From: Curvibacter cyanobacteriorum
Lineage (GTDB): Bacteria > Pseudomonadota > Gammaproteobacteria > Burkholderiales > Burkholderiaceae_C
DNA: 64,000 nt
Assembly: GCF_028649475.1 (NCBI RefSeq)
Contig: NZ_JAQSIP010000003.1
Location: forward strand, 434,001-498,000
Direction: 5' to 3'
Positions 36,690-45,959 of the stretch are shown here, piece after piece. Under the pieces are notes generated by a model. The model did no database searches, had not been told where the DNA came from, and saw only the letters and a program-made list of their open reading frames with translations. A program made the position numbers and the translations under genes. The first letter of the stretch is position 1; each line of letters opens with the position of its first letter.

Positions 36690-37250
36690 TCAGTGCGTCA
36701 CGCCTTCCCGGCGCAGCACTTTGATGACCGTCAACCACAGGATGCGCAGGTCAAAGGCCAAGGACTGGCGTTGCAGGTATTCGGTGTCATAGGCCACTTT
36801 CTGCTCGATGGCCAGTTCATCGCGGCCGTTCACCTGGGCCCAGCCAGTGAGGCCGGGCAGCAGGTCGTTGACGCCGTGCTGCTCGCGCAGCGCGATCAGG
36901 TCCTGTTGGTTGAACAGCGCCGGGCGCGGTCCGACCAGGCTCATGTCGCCCTTGAGGATGCTCCACAGTTGCGGCATTTCGTCGAGGCTGGAGCGGCGCA
37001 AAAACGACCCAATGGGGGTCAGGTGGCTGTCCGGGTTGCTCAGCAGGTGGGTGGCCACGGCGGGCGTGCCCACGCGCATGCTGCGGAACTTGGGCATGCG
37101 GAAAATGCGCTGGTGACGGCCCACCCGGTCGGACCAGTACAGCGCCGGGCCGGTCGAGGTCAGGCGCACCGCCAGGGCCACCAGCGCGATGGGCAGCAAC
37201 AGCAGGGCCAGGGCGATCAGGGCCAGGGTCAGGTCAAAGAGGCGCTTCAT
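36690..37250 (-). CDS. Priming glycosyltransferase (bacterial sugar transferase, short form)
   Basis: This 186-residue protein has a single N-terminal membrane helix (FDLTLALIALALLLLPIAL) and the catalytic core of the polyprenyl-phosphate hexose-1-phosphate transferases: MPKFRSM, RRSSLDEMPQLWSILKGDMS, LVGPRPAL and GLTGWAQVNGRDEL. These enzymes place the first sugar phosphate on undecaprenyl phosphate. The short form is typical of PglC-like enzymes that act with a WbpM/PglF dehydratase, which is exactly the next gene. About 190 nt without a gene separates them. The sugar is probably a diacetamido- or N-acetyl sugar, by inference from that pairing. Confidence 0.92.
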   Translation of the reverse strand: MKRLFDLTLALIALALLLLPIALVALAVRLTSTGPALYWSDRVGRHQRIFRMPKFRSMRVGTPAVATHLLSNPDSHLTPIGSFLRRSSLDEMPQLWSILKGDMSLVGPRPALFNQQDLIALREQHGVNDLLPGLTGWAQVNGRDELAIEQKVAYDTEYLQRQSLAFDLRILWLTVIKVLRREGVTH

Positions 37251-37360
37251 GGGGCAGTTTCAATTCAGAGCGGCAGGGCCCACCGTGGCTCGGTACGCCG
37301 CCAGCACCGATGAGGTTTGGGTTCAACGGCTCATCGGTCATGTCGTAGATGGGATGACGG

Positions 37361-38530
37361 TCAGTCGTCGCCCCCGAACAAGTCGCGCGTGAAGACTTTC
37401 TCCTCGACGTCAGCCAGTGCCTTGTTCATCCGGTTCGACACAATCACATCCGCCTCCCGCTTGAAAGCGTCGAGGTCATTGACCACGCGGGAATTGAAGA
37501 AAAGTTCTTCCGTCATGGCTGGCTCGTACACGATCACCTCGATGCCCTTGGCCTTGATGCGCTTCATGATGCCCTGGATGCTGGAGGCGCGGAAGTTGTC
37601 CGAGCCGGCTTTCATGATCAGCCGATAGACGCCGACCACTTTCGGTTTTTTGGCCAGAATCGCGCTGGCGATGAAGTCCTTGCGCGTGGTGTTGGATTCC
37701 ACGATGGCGTGGATCAGGTTCTGTGGCACCTGGTTGTAGTTGGCCAGCAACTGCTTGGTGTCCTTGGGCAGGCAGTAGCCGCCGTAACCAAAGGACGGGT
37801 TGTTGTAGTGCTTGCCGATGCGTGGGTCCAGGCCCACGCCTTCAATGATCTGGCGCGAATCCAGGCCATGGGTGGCCGCATAGGTGTCGAGTTCGTTGAA
37901 GTACGCCACGCGCATGGCCAGGTAGGTGTTGGAGAACAGCTTGATGGCCTCGGCTTCGGTCGAGTCGGTCAGCAGCACCTCGATGTCCGGCTTGACCGCA
38001 CAGTCCTTGAGCAGGTGCGCAAACACACGGGCGCGCTCGGAGCGCTCGCCCACCACGATGCGTGAGGGGTGCAGGTTGTCGTACAGGGCGCGGCCTTCGC
38101 GCAGAAACTCTGGCGAGAAGATCAGCTTGTCGCAGTTCAGCTCGGCGCGGGTCTTGGCCGTGTAGCCCACCGGTACGGTGGACTTGATGACGATCACAGC
38201 CTGTGGGTTGATGGCCATGACGTCGCGGATCACGGCTTCCACCGAGCGGGTGTTGAAGCGGTTGGTGTCCACGTCGTAATCGGTCGGGGTGGCCACGATC
38301 ACGTAGTCGGCGCCCTGGTAGGCGTCCTGCTTGTCCTGGGTGGCGCGCAGGTTCAGGGGTTTATGGGCCAGGAAGTCTTCGATCTCGGTGTCGACAATCG
38401 GGCTGCGGCGGCTGTTGATCAACGCCACCTTGTCGGCCACGATGTCCAGTGCCACCACCTCGTGCTGCTGTGCCAGCAGCACCGCGTTGGACAAGCCGAC
38501 ATAACCGGTTCCGGCGATCGCAATTTTCAT
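37361..38530 (-). CDS. ugd: UDP-glucose 6-dehydrogenase
   Basis: From the ATG at 38530 the protein is 389 residues, normal for the short Ugd of enteric type. It has the NAD motif [10 protein letters not shown] at the N-terminus, [12 protein letters not shown], the [14 protein letters not shown] loop, and the active-site Cys253 in [14 protein letters not shown]. The enzyme oxidises UDP-glucose to UDP-glucuronate with two NAD, supplying acidic sugars for capsule, EPS or lipid A modification. It lies 72 nt after the EPS-type regulator on the same strand and 110 nt before the sugar transferase. Confidence 0.95.
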   Translation of the reverse strand: MKIAIAGTGYVGLSNAVLLAQQHEVVALDIVADKVALINSRRSPIVDTEIEDFLAHKPLNLRATQDKQDAYQGADYVIVATPTDYDVDTNRFNTRSVEAVIRDVMAINPQAVIVIKSTVPVGYTAKTRAELNCDKLIFSPEFLREGRALYDNLHPSRIVVGERSERARVFAHLLKDCAVKPDIEVLLTDSTEAEAIKLFSNTYLAMRVAYFNELDTYAATHGLDSRQIIEGVGLDPRIGKHYNNPSFGYGGYCLPKDTKQLLANYNQVPQNLIHAIVESNTTRKDFIASAILAKKPKVVGVYRLIMKAGSDNFRASSIQGIMKRIKAKGIEVIVYEPAMTEELFFNSRVVNDLDAFKREADVIVSNRMNKALADVEEKVFTRDLFGGDD

Positions 38531-38601
38531 GGTTGGGGTTCCCTTGCCTGGTGGCGAATGGTTGAGGTGGTGTGTGACAGTCAAATGGGGCCCGAAGGGG
38601 C

Positions 38602-38988
38602 TCAACAGGTCCCCTCGCGGGGGCTCTTATCGGCCGCCGTTGCCGGTGGCATGTCTCTGATTTCTTGGCGCAGGGCGTCAATCTCGGCTTGCAGCGCTTC
38701 GTATTCTTCGAGTTTGCGCTTCAGGAACCGACCCGTCAGCGCGGCTTTGTGGCTCAGTCCACTGGGGGTCAGCAGGTAGACGTAGCCAAATTTGTTCTTG
38801 CTTTCGCTGAAGTTCTGCACCTTGACCCAGCCTTTGTCGATCAGTGCCTTGAGGCAGTAATTCAGGCCGCCCACGCTGACCCCGAGCCGGTCCGCGAGTT
38901 CGCGCTGGGTCAAGTCGGGGTTGTCTTGCAGGATGCGCAGCACGCGAAAGTCGGTGTCTTCCTGGATCCTGGCTTGGCGACTGGTCAT
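38602..38988 (-). CDS. EPS-associated MarR-like transcriptional regulator
   Basis: The ATG at 38988 ([20 protein letters not shown]) gives 128 residues with a winged helix-turn-helix ([51 protein letters not shown]). This pattern fits the small MarR-like family associated with exopolysaccharide loci. A C-terminal coiled coil ([20 protein letters not shown]) likely mediates dimerisation. Its place just before ugd supports control of the polysaccharide genes. A longer start at 39069 would add a Pro-rich tail and is less likely. Confidence 0.88.
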   Translation of the reverse strand: MTSRQARIQEDTDFRVLRILQDNPDLTQRELADRLGVSVGGLNYCLKALIDKGWVKVQNFSESKNKFGYVYLLTPSGLSHKAALTGRFLKRKLEEYEALQAEIDALRQEIRDMPPATAADKSPREGTC

Positions 38989-39164
38989 GGCAAGGTCGGG
39001 GCGTGCAAACGTGGGTGGGGCAGGGCGCTGGGCCGCCGTCGAGGCGCGGGCCGGTCCCGTCGGGGGCAAAAAGCGGGGTTTTGTAAGAAGTCGAACAATT
39101 CTAAGGGCTGAGCCAAGCCCGGTCCGAGGCGCCCCTCGGGGCTGGATCCGGCCTGGCGTGGGCG

Positions 39165-41408
39165 TCAGGTCGGCGGCAGTGCCAGGTGGGAGGGGGGCAA
39201 GCCCTGGTCTTGCCGGTCCAGCATGGCGAGGTAGGCGGCTTCCAGGTCGCGCGTGAAGCGGGGGCTGTCAAACAGGGGCGCTTGCAGGCCCTGCTCGCGC
39301 AAGTGTTGCTTGAGGCCTTGCAAGCGCTCAGGCTGCTGGGCCAGTGCCACGGCCTCGGCTTCGTAGTCGGCTGGGCTGGCGCAGTTGAGGGCTTGCAGGC
39401 CCACCGCGGCATTCAGGCTGGCGGCGACCCGGCTGGCAAAGCTGGCGCCGGGGCAGGTCAGCACAGGCACCCCTGCGCGCAGCGCATCGCTGGCGGTGGT
39501 GTGGGCGTTGTAGGTGAAGGTGTCCAGCACCAGGTCGGCCAGCGTTTGGCGGGCCAGGTGCTCGGCCGAGGGCCAGCGGGGTGCGAACACCAGCCGTTCC
39601 GGGGCCACGCCCTGCGCTTGGGCGGCCGCCTGAAGTCGTTGTTGGGCGTGGGGGTTGTCCTCCAGCAGCCACAGCACGCTGCCGGGGCAGCGCTGCAGGA
39701 TGCGCATCCACACGGTGAACGTCTCGGGGCTGATCTTGTAGGTGTTGTTGAAGCAGCAAAAGACCAGCCCTTGGGGCGGCAGCTGGCAGTCGGCGCGCGC
39801 GTATTGGCGCGTGGAAACAGCGCGCTGGCGGTCGTTGACCTGGTAGCTGTGAGGCAGGTAGACCACCTTCTCACTGAAATGATCCCGGGCCTGCGGCGGG
39901 ATGACGTGGCGGTCCGCGATCACATAGTCCATGACCGGGTGGCCCCAGGTGCCTGGGTAGCCCAGGTAACTGACCTGCAAGGGCGCGGCGCGGTGCAGAA
40001 AAATGCCCGGCCGGCCCCAGGTGGTGAAACCTTTGAGGTCGATGGCGATGTCCACGCCCAGCGCCCGGGCCCGCTGGGCGATGGCTGGATCGCTGAGGTC
40101 GTCCACCTCCCAGAACTGGTCAAAGGCGGCGCGCAGGCGTTGCCGCGCGGGGTCTTCCCAGCGCGGGCCATACGACAGCGCGATCAGCTCGAAGCGCTGT
40201 CGGTCGTGCAGCTCAAACAGCTCCGCCATCAGGTGGGTGGTGGCGTGCAGGTGGAAGTCCGCCGACAGGTAGGCGAGCCGGACTTTGGTCCGGCTTGCCC
40301 GGGGCCGTGGGGCGGGGCGCTCGGGCACCGCAGGCAGCCAGGCGGGGTACTCGTGGGCCAGGAACAGCTCGGCCGCCTGGCGCTGCCAGGCCGGGTCATC
40401 GGTCAGGCTCAGGGCCGTGAAGGGCAGGACCGTGGGCTGGCGCTGGCGCAGGCCGGCCTCGATCTGGGTCCGCAGCCCGTCCAGGCCCGCCCAGTCCGCC
40501 GACTGCAAGCGGGCGTGCGCCAGTTCCCCCAGCAGAAAAGGGAGCGGCGGCGTGGCCTCGCGCAGGGGCTCCAACAGGGCGATGGCGCCGGCGTAATCGC
40601 CCAGTTCCAGCCGCGCCACGCCCAGCAGGTGGCGCACCGCATCGGGCACGGCAGGCTGGCTCAGCAGTGGCTCGAGGGTGGCGACCGCCTCGCCGGCCTG
40701 GCGCCGCGCCAGTCCATTGCGGGCCAGGCCCAGCCGGGCCTGGACATCCTGCGGCCGCCACTGCACCGCCTGAGCCCAGTGGGCGCGCGCGTCGTCATGC
40801 TGGCCCAACTGGTCCAGCGCACTGGCCAGGTTGGCGTGGGCTTCGGCATAGCGGGGGTTCAGTTGCAGGGCCTGTTCGTAGCAGGGCAGGGCGCTGGTGG
40901 TCTGGCCCAGGGCCACCAGTGTGAGGCCCTTGTGGTTGTGCCCGACCGCATAGGTGGGTTGGGTTTGCAGGGCTTGCTCAAAAGCGGCCAGCGCCTCGCC
41001 ATGCCGGCCCAGGGCGCGCCAGGCCAGACCCAGGTTGTTGCAGGCCGCGACCCAGCCGGGTTGATGCTGCAAGGCCGTTTGGTAGGCCGCCACCGCCGCC
41101 TCGTGTTGACCCAGGTCGCTGAGCACATTGCCCAGGCTGTAGTGCAGTGGGGCCTCGGCGGGGGCGAGTTGGCAGGCTTGTTCCAACCAGGGCAGCGCCA
41201 GGTCGGGCTGCTGGGCCTGCGCGTACGAGATGCCCAGGAAATGCAGCGCCTGCACCTGCCCCGGGTCGGCCCTCAGCGCCTGGTGGTAATGGGCCCGGGC
41301 TTCATCCAGGCGCCCCTGGCGGTGACAGCTCAGCCCCGCCGCGACGGCGGCCTGGGGGTCGGTGGGCGAAGCGGACGTGGCGGTCTCGGCGCGGAGCGAG
41401 GCACTCAT
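39165..41408 (-). CDS. TPR-containing O-GlcNAc transferase-like glycosyltransferase (GT41)
   Basis: The ATG at 41408 gives 747 residues. The first 300 or so form a series of TPR units with phrases such as ALHFLGISYAQAQQPDLAL and LGNVLSDLGQHEAAVAAYQ. The C-terminal half is the OGT/SPINDLY catalytic region: VRLAYLSADFHLHATTHLMA, GVDIAIDLKGFTTWGRPGIF, FCCFNNTYKISPE, and DTFTYNAHTTASDALRAGVP with the nucleotide-sugar binding His-Thr-Thr. Such enzymes add GlcNAc or other sugars to Ser/Thr of proteins. No signal peptide is present, so it acts in the cytoplasm. The target protein is unknown. It is the first gene of the minus-strand block. Confidence 0.9.
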   Translation of the reverse strand: MSASLRAETATSASPTDPQAAVAAGLSCHRQGRLDEARAHYHQALRADPGQVQALHFLGISYAQAQQPDLALPWLEQACQLAPAEAPLHYSLGNVLSDLGQHEAAVAAYQTALQHQPGWVAACNNLGLAWRALGRHGEALAAFEQALQTQPTYAVGHNHKGLTLVALGQTTSALPCYEQALQLNPRYAEAHANLASALDQLGQHDDARAHWAQAVQWRPQDVQARLGLARNGLARRQAGEAVATLEPLLSQPAVPDAVRHLLGVARLELGDYAGAIALLEPLREATPPLPFLLGELAHARLQSADWAGLDGLRTQIEAGLRQRQPTVLPFTALSLTDDPAWQRQAAELFLAHEYPAWLPAVPERPAPRPRASRTKVRLAYLSADFHLHATTHLMAELFELHDRQRFELIALSYGPRWEDPARQRLRAAFDQFWEVDDLSDPAIAQRARALGVDIAIDLKGFTTWGRPGIFLHRAAPLQVSYLGYPGTWGHPVMDYVIADRHVIPPQARDHFSEKVVYLPHSYQVNDRQRAVSTRQYARADCQLPPQGLVFCCFNNTYKISPETFTVWMRILQRCPGSVLWLLEDNPHAQQRLQAAAQAQGVAPERLVFAPRWPSAEHLARQTLADLVLDTFTYNAHTTASDALRAGVPVLTCPGASFASRVAASLNAAVGLQALNCASPADYEAEAVALAQQPERLQGLKQHLREQGLQAPLFDSPRFTRDLEAAYLAMLDRQDQGLPPSHLALPPT

Positions 41409-41610
41409 GGTCAATCGGGCAAGCGGAAACTTTCAGCAGGCACGGGGTCTGGTGTCTCCGTTGGTCTGTCGAAACAGACCTTGAACACACCTCGATGCCG
41501 CATGTTAACCGCGCCGCCCGCTCGCCCAGCCGCTGGGGGATCCCTGGCTGCTCGTCGTCAGGCCGGGACCAGGGCCGCGCCGCGCCAGGGCGGCGCACCG
41601 CGGCCCAGCG

Positions 41611-42600
41611 TCACTCGGGCTTGATGCCGGCGTCGCGGATCACCTTGGCCCATTTGGCGATCTCGCTGCGCTGGTGGGCGGCCAGTTGGCTGGGGCCTGC
41701 CGCGATGGGCTCCATGCCCAGGGCCCGCATGCGCGCTTGCACGTCGGGCAGACTGAACACGCGTTGGGCTTCAGCGGCCAACTTGGCCTGGACGTCCGGT
41801 GGCAGCTTGCCAGGGCCAAAAATGGCCAGCCAGGAGTCGGCTTCGAACCCCGTGAGGCCTTGCTCTGCCAACGTGGGAATGTCAGGGGCCGAGGCGGAGC
41901 GTTTCAAACTGGTGATCCCCAGCGCGCGCACCTTGCCTTCGCGGATCGCGGGCAGCGCCGAGGGCAGGTTGTCGAACATGGTGGCAATGTGGCCGCCCAG
42001 CAACTCGGGCACCGCCTGGGCGCGGCCTCGGTAGGGCACATGGGTCAGCTTGACCCCAGCCATGGCGTTGAACATCTCGCCCGCCACATGCGGCGAGGTG
42101 CCGATGCCCGGCGTCCCGTAGGTCAGCTGGCCCGGCTGGGCCTTGGCCAGGGCGATCAGCTCGGCCACGTTGTGGGCGGGGACCGAGGGGTGCACCACCA
42201 GCACGTTCGGGGTGGCCGCCACCCACAAAATCGGGCTGAAGTCCTTCACCATGTCAAAGGGCAGGTTCGGGTAGATCGAGCCATTGATGGAGTGGGTTGC
42301 GATGCCGCCCATCATCACGGTGTACCCGTCCGGCTTGGCCTTGGCCACGGTTTCGCCACCCAGGTTGCCGCCGGCGCCCGGCTTGTTGTCCACCACGATG
42401 GGCTGGCCCAGGTTGGCCTTCTCGGCCAGGATGCGCGCCAGGGTGTCGGGCACGCCCCCGGGTGGGAAGCCGACCACGATGTGGATCGGCTGACTCGGAA
42501 ACGGGGCGGTGGCTTGGGCTTGGGCTGGGCTGAGTGGGGCCAGCAGTGCCAGGCTGAGCGCGGGCGCCAAAAGGCCCAGCACTTGTCGGCTGAATGTCAT
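41611..42600 (-). CDS. Bug/TctC family periplasmic solute-binding protein
   Basis: From the ATG at 42600 the protein is 329 residues with a clear signal peptide (LLAPALSLALLAPLSPAQA, cleavage near residue 29). The mature part has the Bug hallmarks HIVVGFPPGGVPDTLARILA, VVDNKPGAGGNLGGE and LTHVPYRGRAQAVPELLGG. It binds an unknown carboxylate-like ligand in the periplasm. No TctA or TctB gene is near, so it is an orphan receptor. Its divergent neighbour is a thioesterase, with 316 nt between the starts. Confidence 0.93.
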   Translation of the reverse strand: MTFSRQVLGLLAPALSLALLAPLSPAQAQATAPFPSQPIHIVVGFPPGGVPDTLARILAEKANLGQPIVVDNKPGAGGNLGGETVAKAKPDGYTVMMGGIATHSINGSIYPNLPFDMVKDFSPILWVAATPNVLVVHPSVPAHNVAELIALAKAQPGQLTYGTPGIGTSPHVAGEMFNAMAGVKLTHVPYRGRAQAVPELLGGHIATMFDNLPSALPAIREGKVRALGITSLKRSASAPDIPTLAEQGLTGFEADSWLAIFGPGKLPPDVQAKLAAEAQRVFSLPDVQARMRALGMEPIAAGPSQLAAHQRSEIAKWAKVIRDAGIKPE

Positions 42601-42750
42601 GAAGTGAACTCCCTGTCTTGTTGTTGAAAATGAAAGGCCTCGGGTCTGGGCCACTGGGGCCGGGCCCGCCTCGGCGAATGGGGCCATCGCCTGTCCGGCA
42701 GGGGACGCCTGACCCAGTCCCGCCCGCGGGGGGCGCTGTATTATCGGCGG

Positions 42751-42840
42751 CGCGTCCGGTGGCCCACGCCAGCCGCTGGCCACCGCCATGGGTTGGCCGC
42801 GCTCGGGGCTGGAGCGCGGCGCTGGCCCGCGCCGGACGCG
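42751..42840 (+). promoter_or_regulatory. Predicted three-way-junction RNA in the thioesterase leader
   Basis: A perfect 9-bp outer pair CGCGTCCGG (42751-42759) / CCGGACGCG (42832-42840) can enclose two hairpins: GGTGGCC/GGCCACC (42758-42764 with 42778-42784, sharing two bases with the outer arm) and a perfect 9-bp GCCGCGCTC/GAGCGCGGC with a 7-nt loop (42796-42820). It matches no riboswitch or tRNA that I know. Confidence 0.5.
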
Positions 42841-42865
42841 GTTGAACATCGAATCAATGCAGGAC

Positions 42866-42896
42866 GGGCCGGGCGGTTGGTTGACCGCCCTGGCCC
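42866..42896 (+). promoter_or_regulatory. Strong hairpin just before the thioesterase ribosome site
   Basis: GGGCGGT/ACCGCCC (7 bp, loop TGGTTG) is extended below a single T bulge by GGGCC/GGCCC, giving about 12 bp. It ends 10 nt before the GGAG ribosome site. No T-tract follows, so control of translation or RNA stability is more likely than termination. Confidence 0.6.
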
Positions 42897-42916
42897 CTGA
42901 GAACACGGAGCCAACC

Positions 42917-43381
42917 ATGCCGAATGAAGCCGCCAAGGTGAGTGATCACTCTCGTCAGGGGCCTGAAGAAAGAACGGCCTACGCTGCTTTTCGGACCATC
43001 ACCACGCGCTGGATGGACAACGATGTTTACGGCCATGTGAACAACGTCGTCTACTACAGTTGGTTTGACACGGCGGTCAACGCCTACTTGATCGAACAAG
43101 GCGTGTTGGACATTCACCAGGGCGCCACGATTGGCTTGGTGATCGAAACCCAATGCAATTACTTTGCCCCGCTGGCGTTTCCGCAAAACATCGAAGCCGG
43201 TATCCGCGTGGCGCGTCTGGGCAACAGCAGCGTGCGTTATGAGGTTGGCCTGTTTGCCGAGGGCGCGCCGCTGACGGCTGCCAAAGGGCATTTTGTCCAT
43301 GTCTATGTTGACCGCGAAACCCGCCGACCGGTGCCGGTGCCGGCCCCTTTGCGGGCCGTGCTCCAGGGCCTGACGCGCTGA
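42917..43381 (+). CDS. Hotdog-fold acyl-CoA thioesterase (4HBT family)
   Basis: The ATG at 42917 with GGAG six nt upstream gives 154 residues. The segment ITTRWMDNDVYGHVNNVVYY carries the 4-hydroxybenzoyl-CoA thioesterase pattern with Asp and the GHVNN loop, followed by FDTAVNAYLIEQG and the beta strands of a hotdog fold (VIETQCNYFAPLAFPQNIEA). Such enzymes hydrolyse acyl-CoA to acid and CoA; the acyl group is unknown. A frame extension upstream to 42788 would run through the leader hairpins and is rejected. The structured leader suggests post-transcriptional control. Confidence 0.9.
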   Translation: MPNEAAKVSDHSRQGPEERTAYAAFRTITTRWMDNDVYGHVNNVVYYSWFDTAVNAYLIEQGVLDIHQGATIGLVIETQCNYFAPLAFPQNIEAGIRVARLGNSSVRYEVGLFAEGAPLTAAKGHFVHVYVDRETRRPVPVPAPLRAVLQGLTR

Positions 43382-43717
43382 CGCGTTGAGGCGCTAAGGC
43401 GCTGACCGATGTTCGGCCCCCCTGGGTCCATGGGGCGGGGTGACCTCTGCACTGGCGATGGGCTGGATCGCCAATGGTGTGTGCCCCCAGTGACCATCGC
43501 GCCTCCCGGGGCGGCGCTCTGAGCGCAAAATTCACCTGGCGTTCAATGGCTGCGAGCCCCACCGGGCCGCAGCGGGGCGGATCTGCCAGCCTCGGGCGTC
43601 GGTGCCACAATATGGGCCAGGTTCTTCTTTGGTTCCCAGGTTTCGGGCGGGCTTGCCAGCCCGAAGCCGCACCGGCCCCGACCGTCGACAGTGCGGCCCC
43701 CCTTGCCGCAGCACACC
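43382..43717 (+). other. 336-nt gap upstream of pncB
   Basis: No gene is visible. The notable element is a hairpin TTCGGGC/GCCCGAA with a 10-nt loop at 43642-43665, about 52 nt before the pncB ATG. CAATAT at about 43609 could be a weak -10. Short direct repeats of the form GCGTTGAGGCGCTAAGGCGCTGA follow the thioesterase stop in loose form. I recognise no known riboswitch. Confidence 0.45.
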
Positions 43718-44899
43718 ATGATCATCACCAGCCTTCTCGACACCGACCTGTACAAGTTCACCATGATGCAGGTGGTGCTGCACCAGTTCCCTGGGGCCCA
43801 AGTGGAATACCGTTTCCGCTGCCGCAACCCGGGCGTCAACCTGGCGGCCTACGCCAATGAGATCCGCGACGAGGTGCGCTCCCTGTGCAGCCTGCACTTC
43901 CAGGACGCCGAATTGGCATACCTGCGCTCGATGCGCTTCATCAAGAGCGACTTTGTCGACTTCCTGGGCCTGTTCCGGCTCAACGAGAAGTACATCACCA
44001 TCACGCCGCTGCCCTCCAACGAGATCGACATCACGATCCGCGGGCCCTGGCTGCACACGATCCTGTTTGAGATCCCGGTGCTGGCCATCGTCAACGAGGT
44101 GTACTTCCGCAACACCCAGTCGGTGCCGGACTTCCCCGAGGGGCGCCGCCGCCTGGATGTGAAGATTGCGCAGTTGCAGGGCGAAGGCTTGTCCAACCTC
44201 AAGATCGCCGACTACGGCACGCGGCGCCGTTTCTCGCGCGCCTGGCACGAAGAGGTGCTGCGCGTGCTCAACAACCGCCTGGGCAAAGGCCAGGGCGACC
44301 AGTTTGCGGGCACCAGCAACGTGCTGGCCGCCATGCGCCTGGGCCTGACCCCGCTGGGCACCATGGCCCACGAGTACCTGCAGGCGTGCCAGGCCCTGGG
44401 GCCGCGGCTGCGCGACAGCCAGGTGTTCGGCTTCGAGTCCTGGGCCAAAGAGTACCGGGGTGACCTGGGCATTGCGCTCAGCGACGTCTACGGCATCAAT
44501 GCGTTTCTGCGCGACTTCGACCTGTACTTCTGCAAGTTGTTTGACGGCGCCCGCCACGACAGTGGCGACCCCTTCGCCTGGGGCGAGCGCCTGATCGAGC
44601 ACTACCGCAACAACCGCGTCGACCCGCGCACCAAGACCCTGATCTTCAGCGACGGCCTGACCATCCCGCGCACCATCGAGCTGTACCAGCAGTTCCGCGG
44701 CCGCTGCCTGCTGGCGTTTGGCATTGGCACCAACCTGACCAATGACCTGGGTTATGAGCCCTTGCAGATCGTCATCAAGATGACGCGCTGCAACGGCCAG
44801 CCGGTGGCCAAGCTGTCCGATTCGCCGAGCAAGAACATGTGCGACGACGAGAAGTACCTGGCCTACCTGCGCCAGGTGTTCGAGATCGCCTCGCCCTGA
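43718..44899 (+). CDS. pncB: Nicotinate phosphoribosyltransferase
   Basis: The ATG at 43718 ([18 protein letters not shown]) gives 393 residues, as in E. coli PncB. Conserved parts include [27 protein letters not shown]-type sequence ([20 protein letters not shown]) with the phosphorylated His218, [14 protein letters not shown] and [14 protein letters not shown]. It joins nicotinate and PRPP with ATP use to make nicotinate mononucleotide, the salvage entry to NAD. The C-terminus contains [15 protein letters not shown] as in homologues. It is followed 66 nt later by a dehydrogenase that uses NAD(P)H, though a functional link is not implied. Confidence 0.97.
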   Translation: MIITSLLDTDLYKFTMMQVVLHQFPGAQVEYRFRCRNPGVNLAAYANEIRDEVRSLCSLHFQDAELAYLRSMRFIKSDFVDFLGLFRLNEKYITITPLPSNEIDITIRGPWLHTILFEIPVLAIVNEVYFRNTQSVPDFPEGRRRLDVKIAQLQGEGLSNLKIADYGTRRRFSRAWHEEVLRVLNNRLGKGQGDQFAGTSNVLAAMRLGLTPLGTMAHEYLQACQALGPRLRDSQVFGFESWAKEYRGDLGIALSDVYGINAFLRDFDLYFCKLFDGARHDSGDPFAWGERLIEHYRNNRVDPRTKTLIFSDGLTIPRTIELYQQFRGRCLLAFGIGTNLTNDLGYEPLQIVIKMTRCNGQPVAKLSDSPSKNMCDDEKYLAYLRQVFEIASP

Positions 44900-44965
44900 G
44901 CTTTCCGTGCCAGCCCCGGCTTGCGCAGGGGCTGTGCGTTTGTTGTCCCAAGCCCTGTCTGTTCC

Positions 44966-45952
44966 ATGACCAAGCCCAAAATTCTGGTAGCCCGCGCCGT
45001 TTTCCCTGAAACCCTGGCCCTGCTCAGCGAGCACTTCGAGGTCGAGTCCAACCAGGACGATGTGCTGTGGTCCAAAGCCGAGCTGGCGCGCCGCCTGGCC
45101 GACAAGCACGGGGCCTTCACCACCGGCAGTGAGCGCATCGACGCCGAGCTGCTGGCCGCCTGCCCGCAGCTCAAGATCTGCGCCAACATGGCCGTGGGAT
45201 ACAACAACTTCGACGTCGACGCCATGACCGCCCGCGGCGTGCTGGCCACCAACGCCCCCGACGTGCTGACCGAGACGACGGCCGATTTCGGCTTTGCCCT
45301 GCTGATGGCCACGGCGCGCCGTGTCACCGAAAGCGAGCACTACCTGCGCCGCGGTGAGTGGACCAAGTGGCGTTATGACCTGTTCGCTGGCACCGAGGTG
45401 CATGGCGCCACGCTGGGCATCATCGGCATGGGGCGCATTGGCCAGGGCGTGGCCCGCCGCGGTGCGCTGGGCTTTGGCATGAAGGTGATCTACCACAACC
45501 GCTCGCGCCTCTCGCCCGAGCTCGAGGCCCAGTGCCAGGCCCAGTACGTGGGCAAGGAAGAACTGCTGCGCACCGCCGACCATGTGGTGCTGGTGGTGCC
45601 TTACAGCGCGGCCTCGCACCACACCATCGGAGCCGCTGAGCTGGCCCTGATGAAGCCCTCCGCGACGCTGATCAACATCGCCCGGGGAGGCATCGTGGAC
45701 GATGCCGCGCTGGCCCAGGCCCTGCGCGAAGGCCGCATCGCGGCCGCCGGGCTGGATGTGTTCGAAGGCGAGCCCTCGGTGCACCCGGACCTGCTGACCG
45801 TGCCCAACGTGGTGCTCACGCCCCACATCGCCAGTGCCACCATGACCACCCGCCGCGCCATGGCCCAGTTGGCCGCCGACAACCTGATTGGCTTCCTGAC
45901 CCAGGGGCGCCCTGTCACGCCGTTGAACCCGTCGGTGTTGGCGTCGGCCTGA
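44966..45952 (+). CDS. D-isomer 2-hydroxyacid dehydrogenase (glyoxylate/2-ketogluconate reductase-like)
   Basis: From the ATG at 44966 the protein is 328 residues. The NAD(P) domain shows LGIIGMGRIGQGVARR, and the catalytic trio of the family is present: Arg in NIARGGIVDD, Glu in GLDVFEGEP and His in LTPHIASAT. ICANMAVGYNNFDVDAMTAR is the usual hinge. Such enzymes reduce glyoxylate, hydroxypyruvate or 2-ketogluconate; I cannot choose among these. It precedes rmuC by 7 nt and may be co-transcribed with it. Confidence 0.92.
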   Translation: MTKPKILVARAVFPETLALLSEHFEVESNQDDVLWSKAELARRLADKHGAFTTGSERIDAELLAACPQLKICANMAVGYNNFDVDAMTARGVLATNAPDVLTETTADFGFALLMATARRVTESEHYLRRGEWTKWRYDLFAGTEVHGATLGIIGMGRIGQGVARRGALGFGMKVIYHNRSRLSPELEAQCQAQYVGKEELLRTADHVVLVVPYSAASHHTIGAAELALMKPSATLINIARGGIVDDAALAQALREGRIAAAGLDVFEGEPSVHPDLLTVPNVVLTPHIASATMTTRRAMAQLAADNLIGFLTQGRPVTPLNPSVLASA

Positions 45953-45959
45953 GTCACGC

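Larger units (their letters stand above)
42601..42916 (+). other. 316-nt divergent gap with a structured leader before the thioesterase gene
   Basis: The left part should hold the promoter of the Bug receptor. A -10-like TATTAT lies at 42739-42744 on the plus strand, without a good -35. Downstream are a likely three-way RNA junction (42751-42840) and a strong bulged hairpin (42866-42896), followed by GGAG and the thioesterase ATG. I see no gene in the gap. Confidence 0.55.

Noticed and set aside
42751-42840. 90-nt folded element considered as tRNA, including tRNA-Sec because of selD nearby
   Set aside because: There is no T-loop GGTTCGA-type sequence, no anticodon arm of the right size and no CCA-type end; the three-way junction fits poorly.
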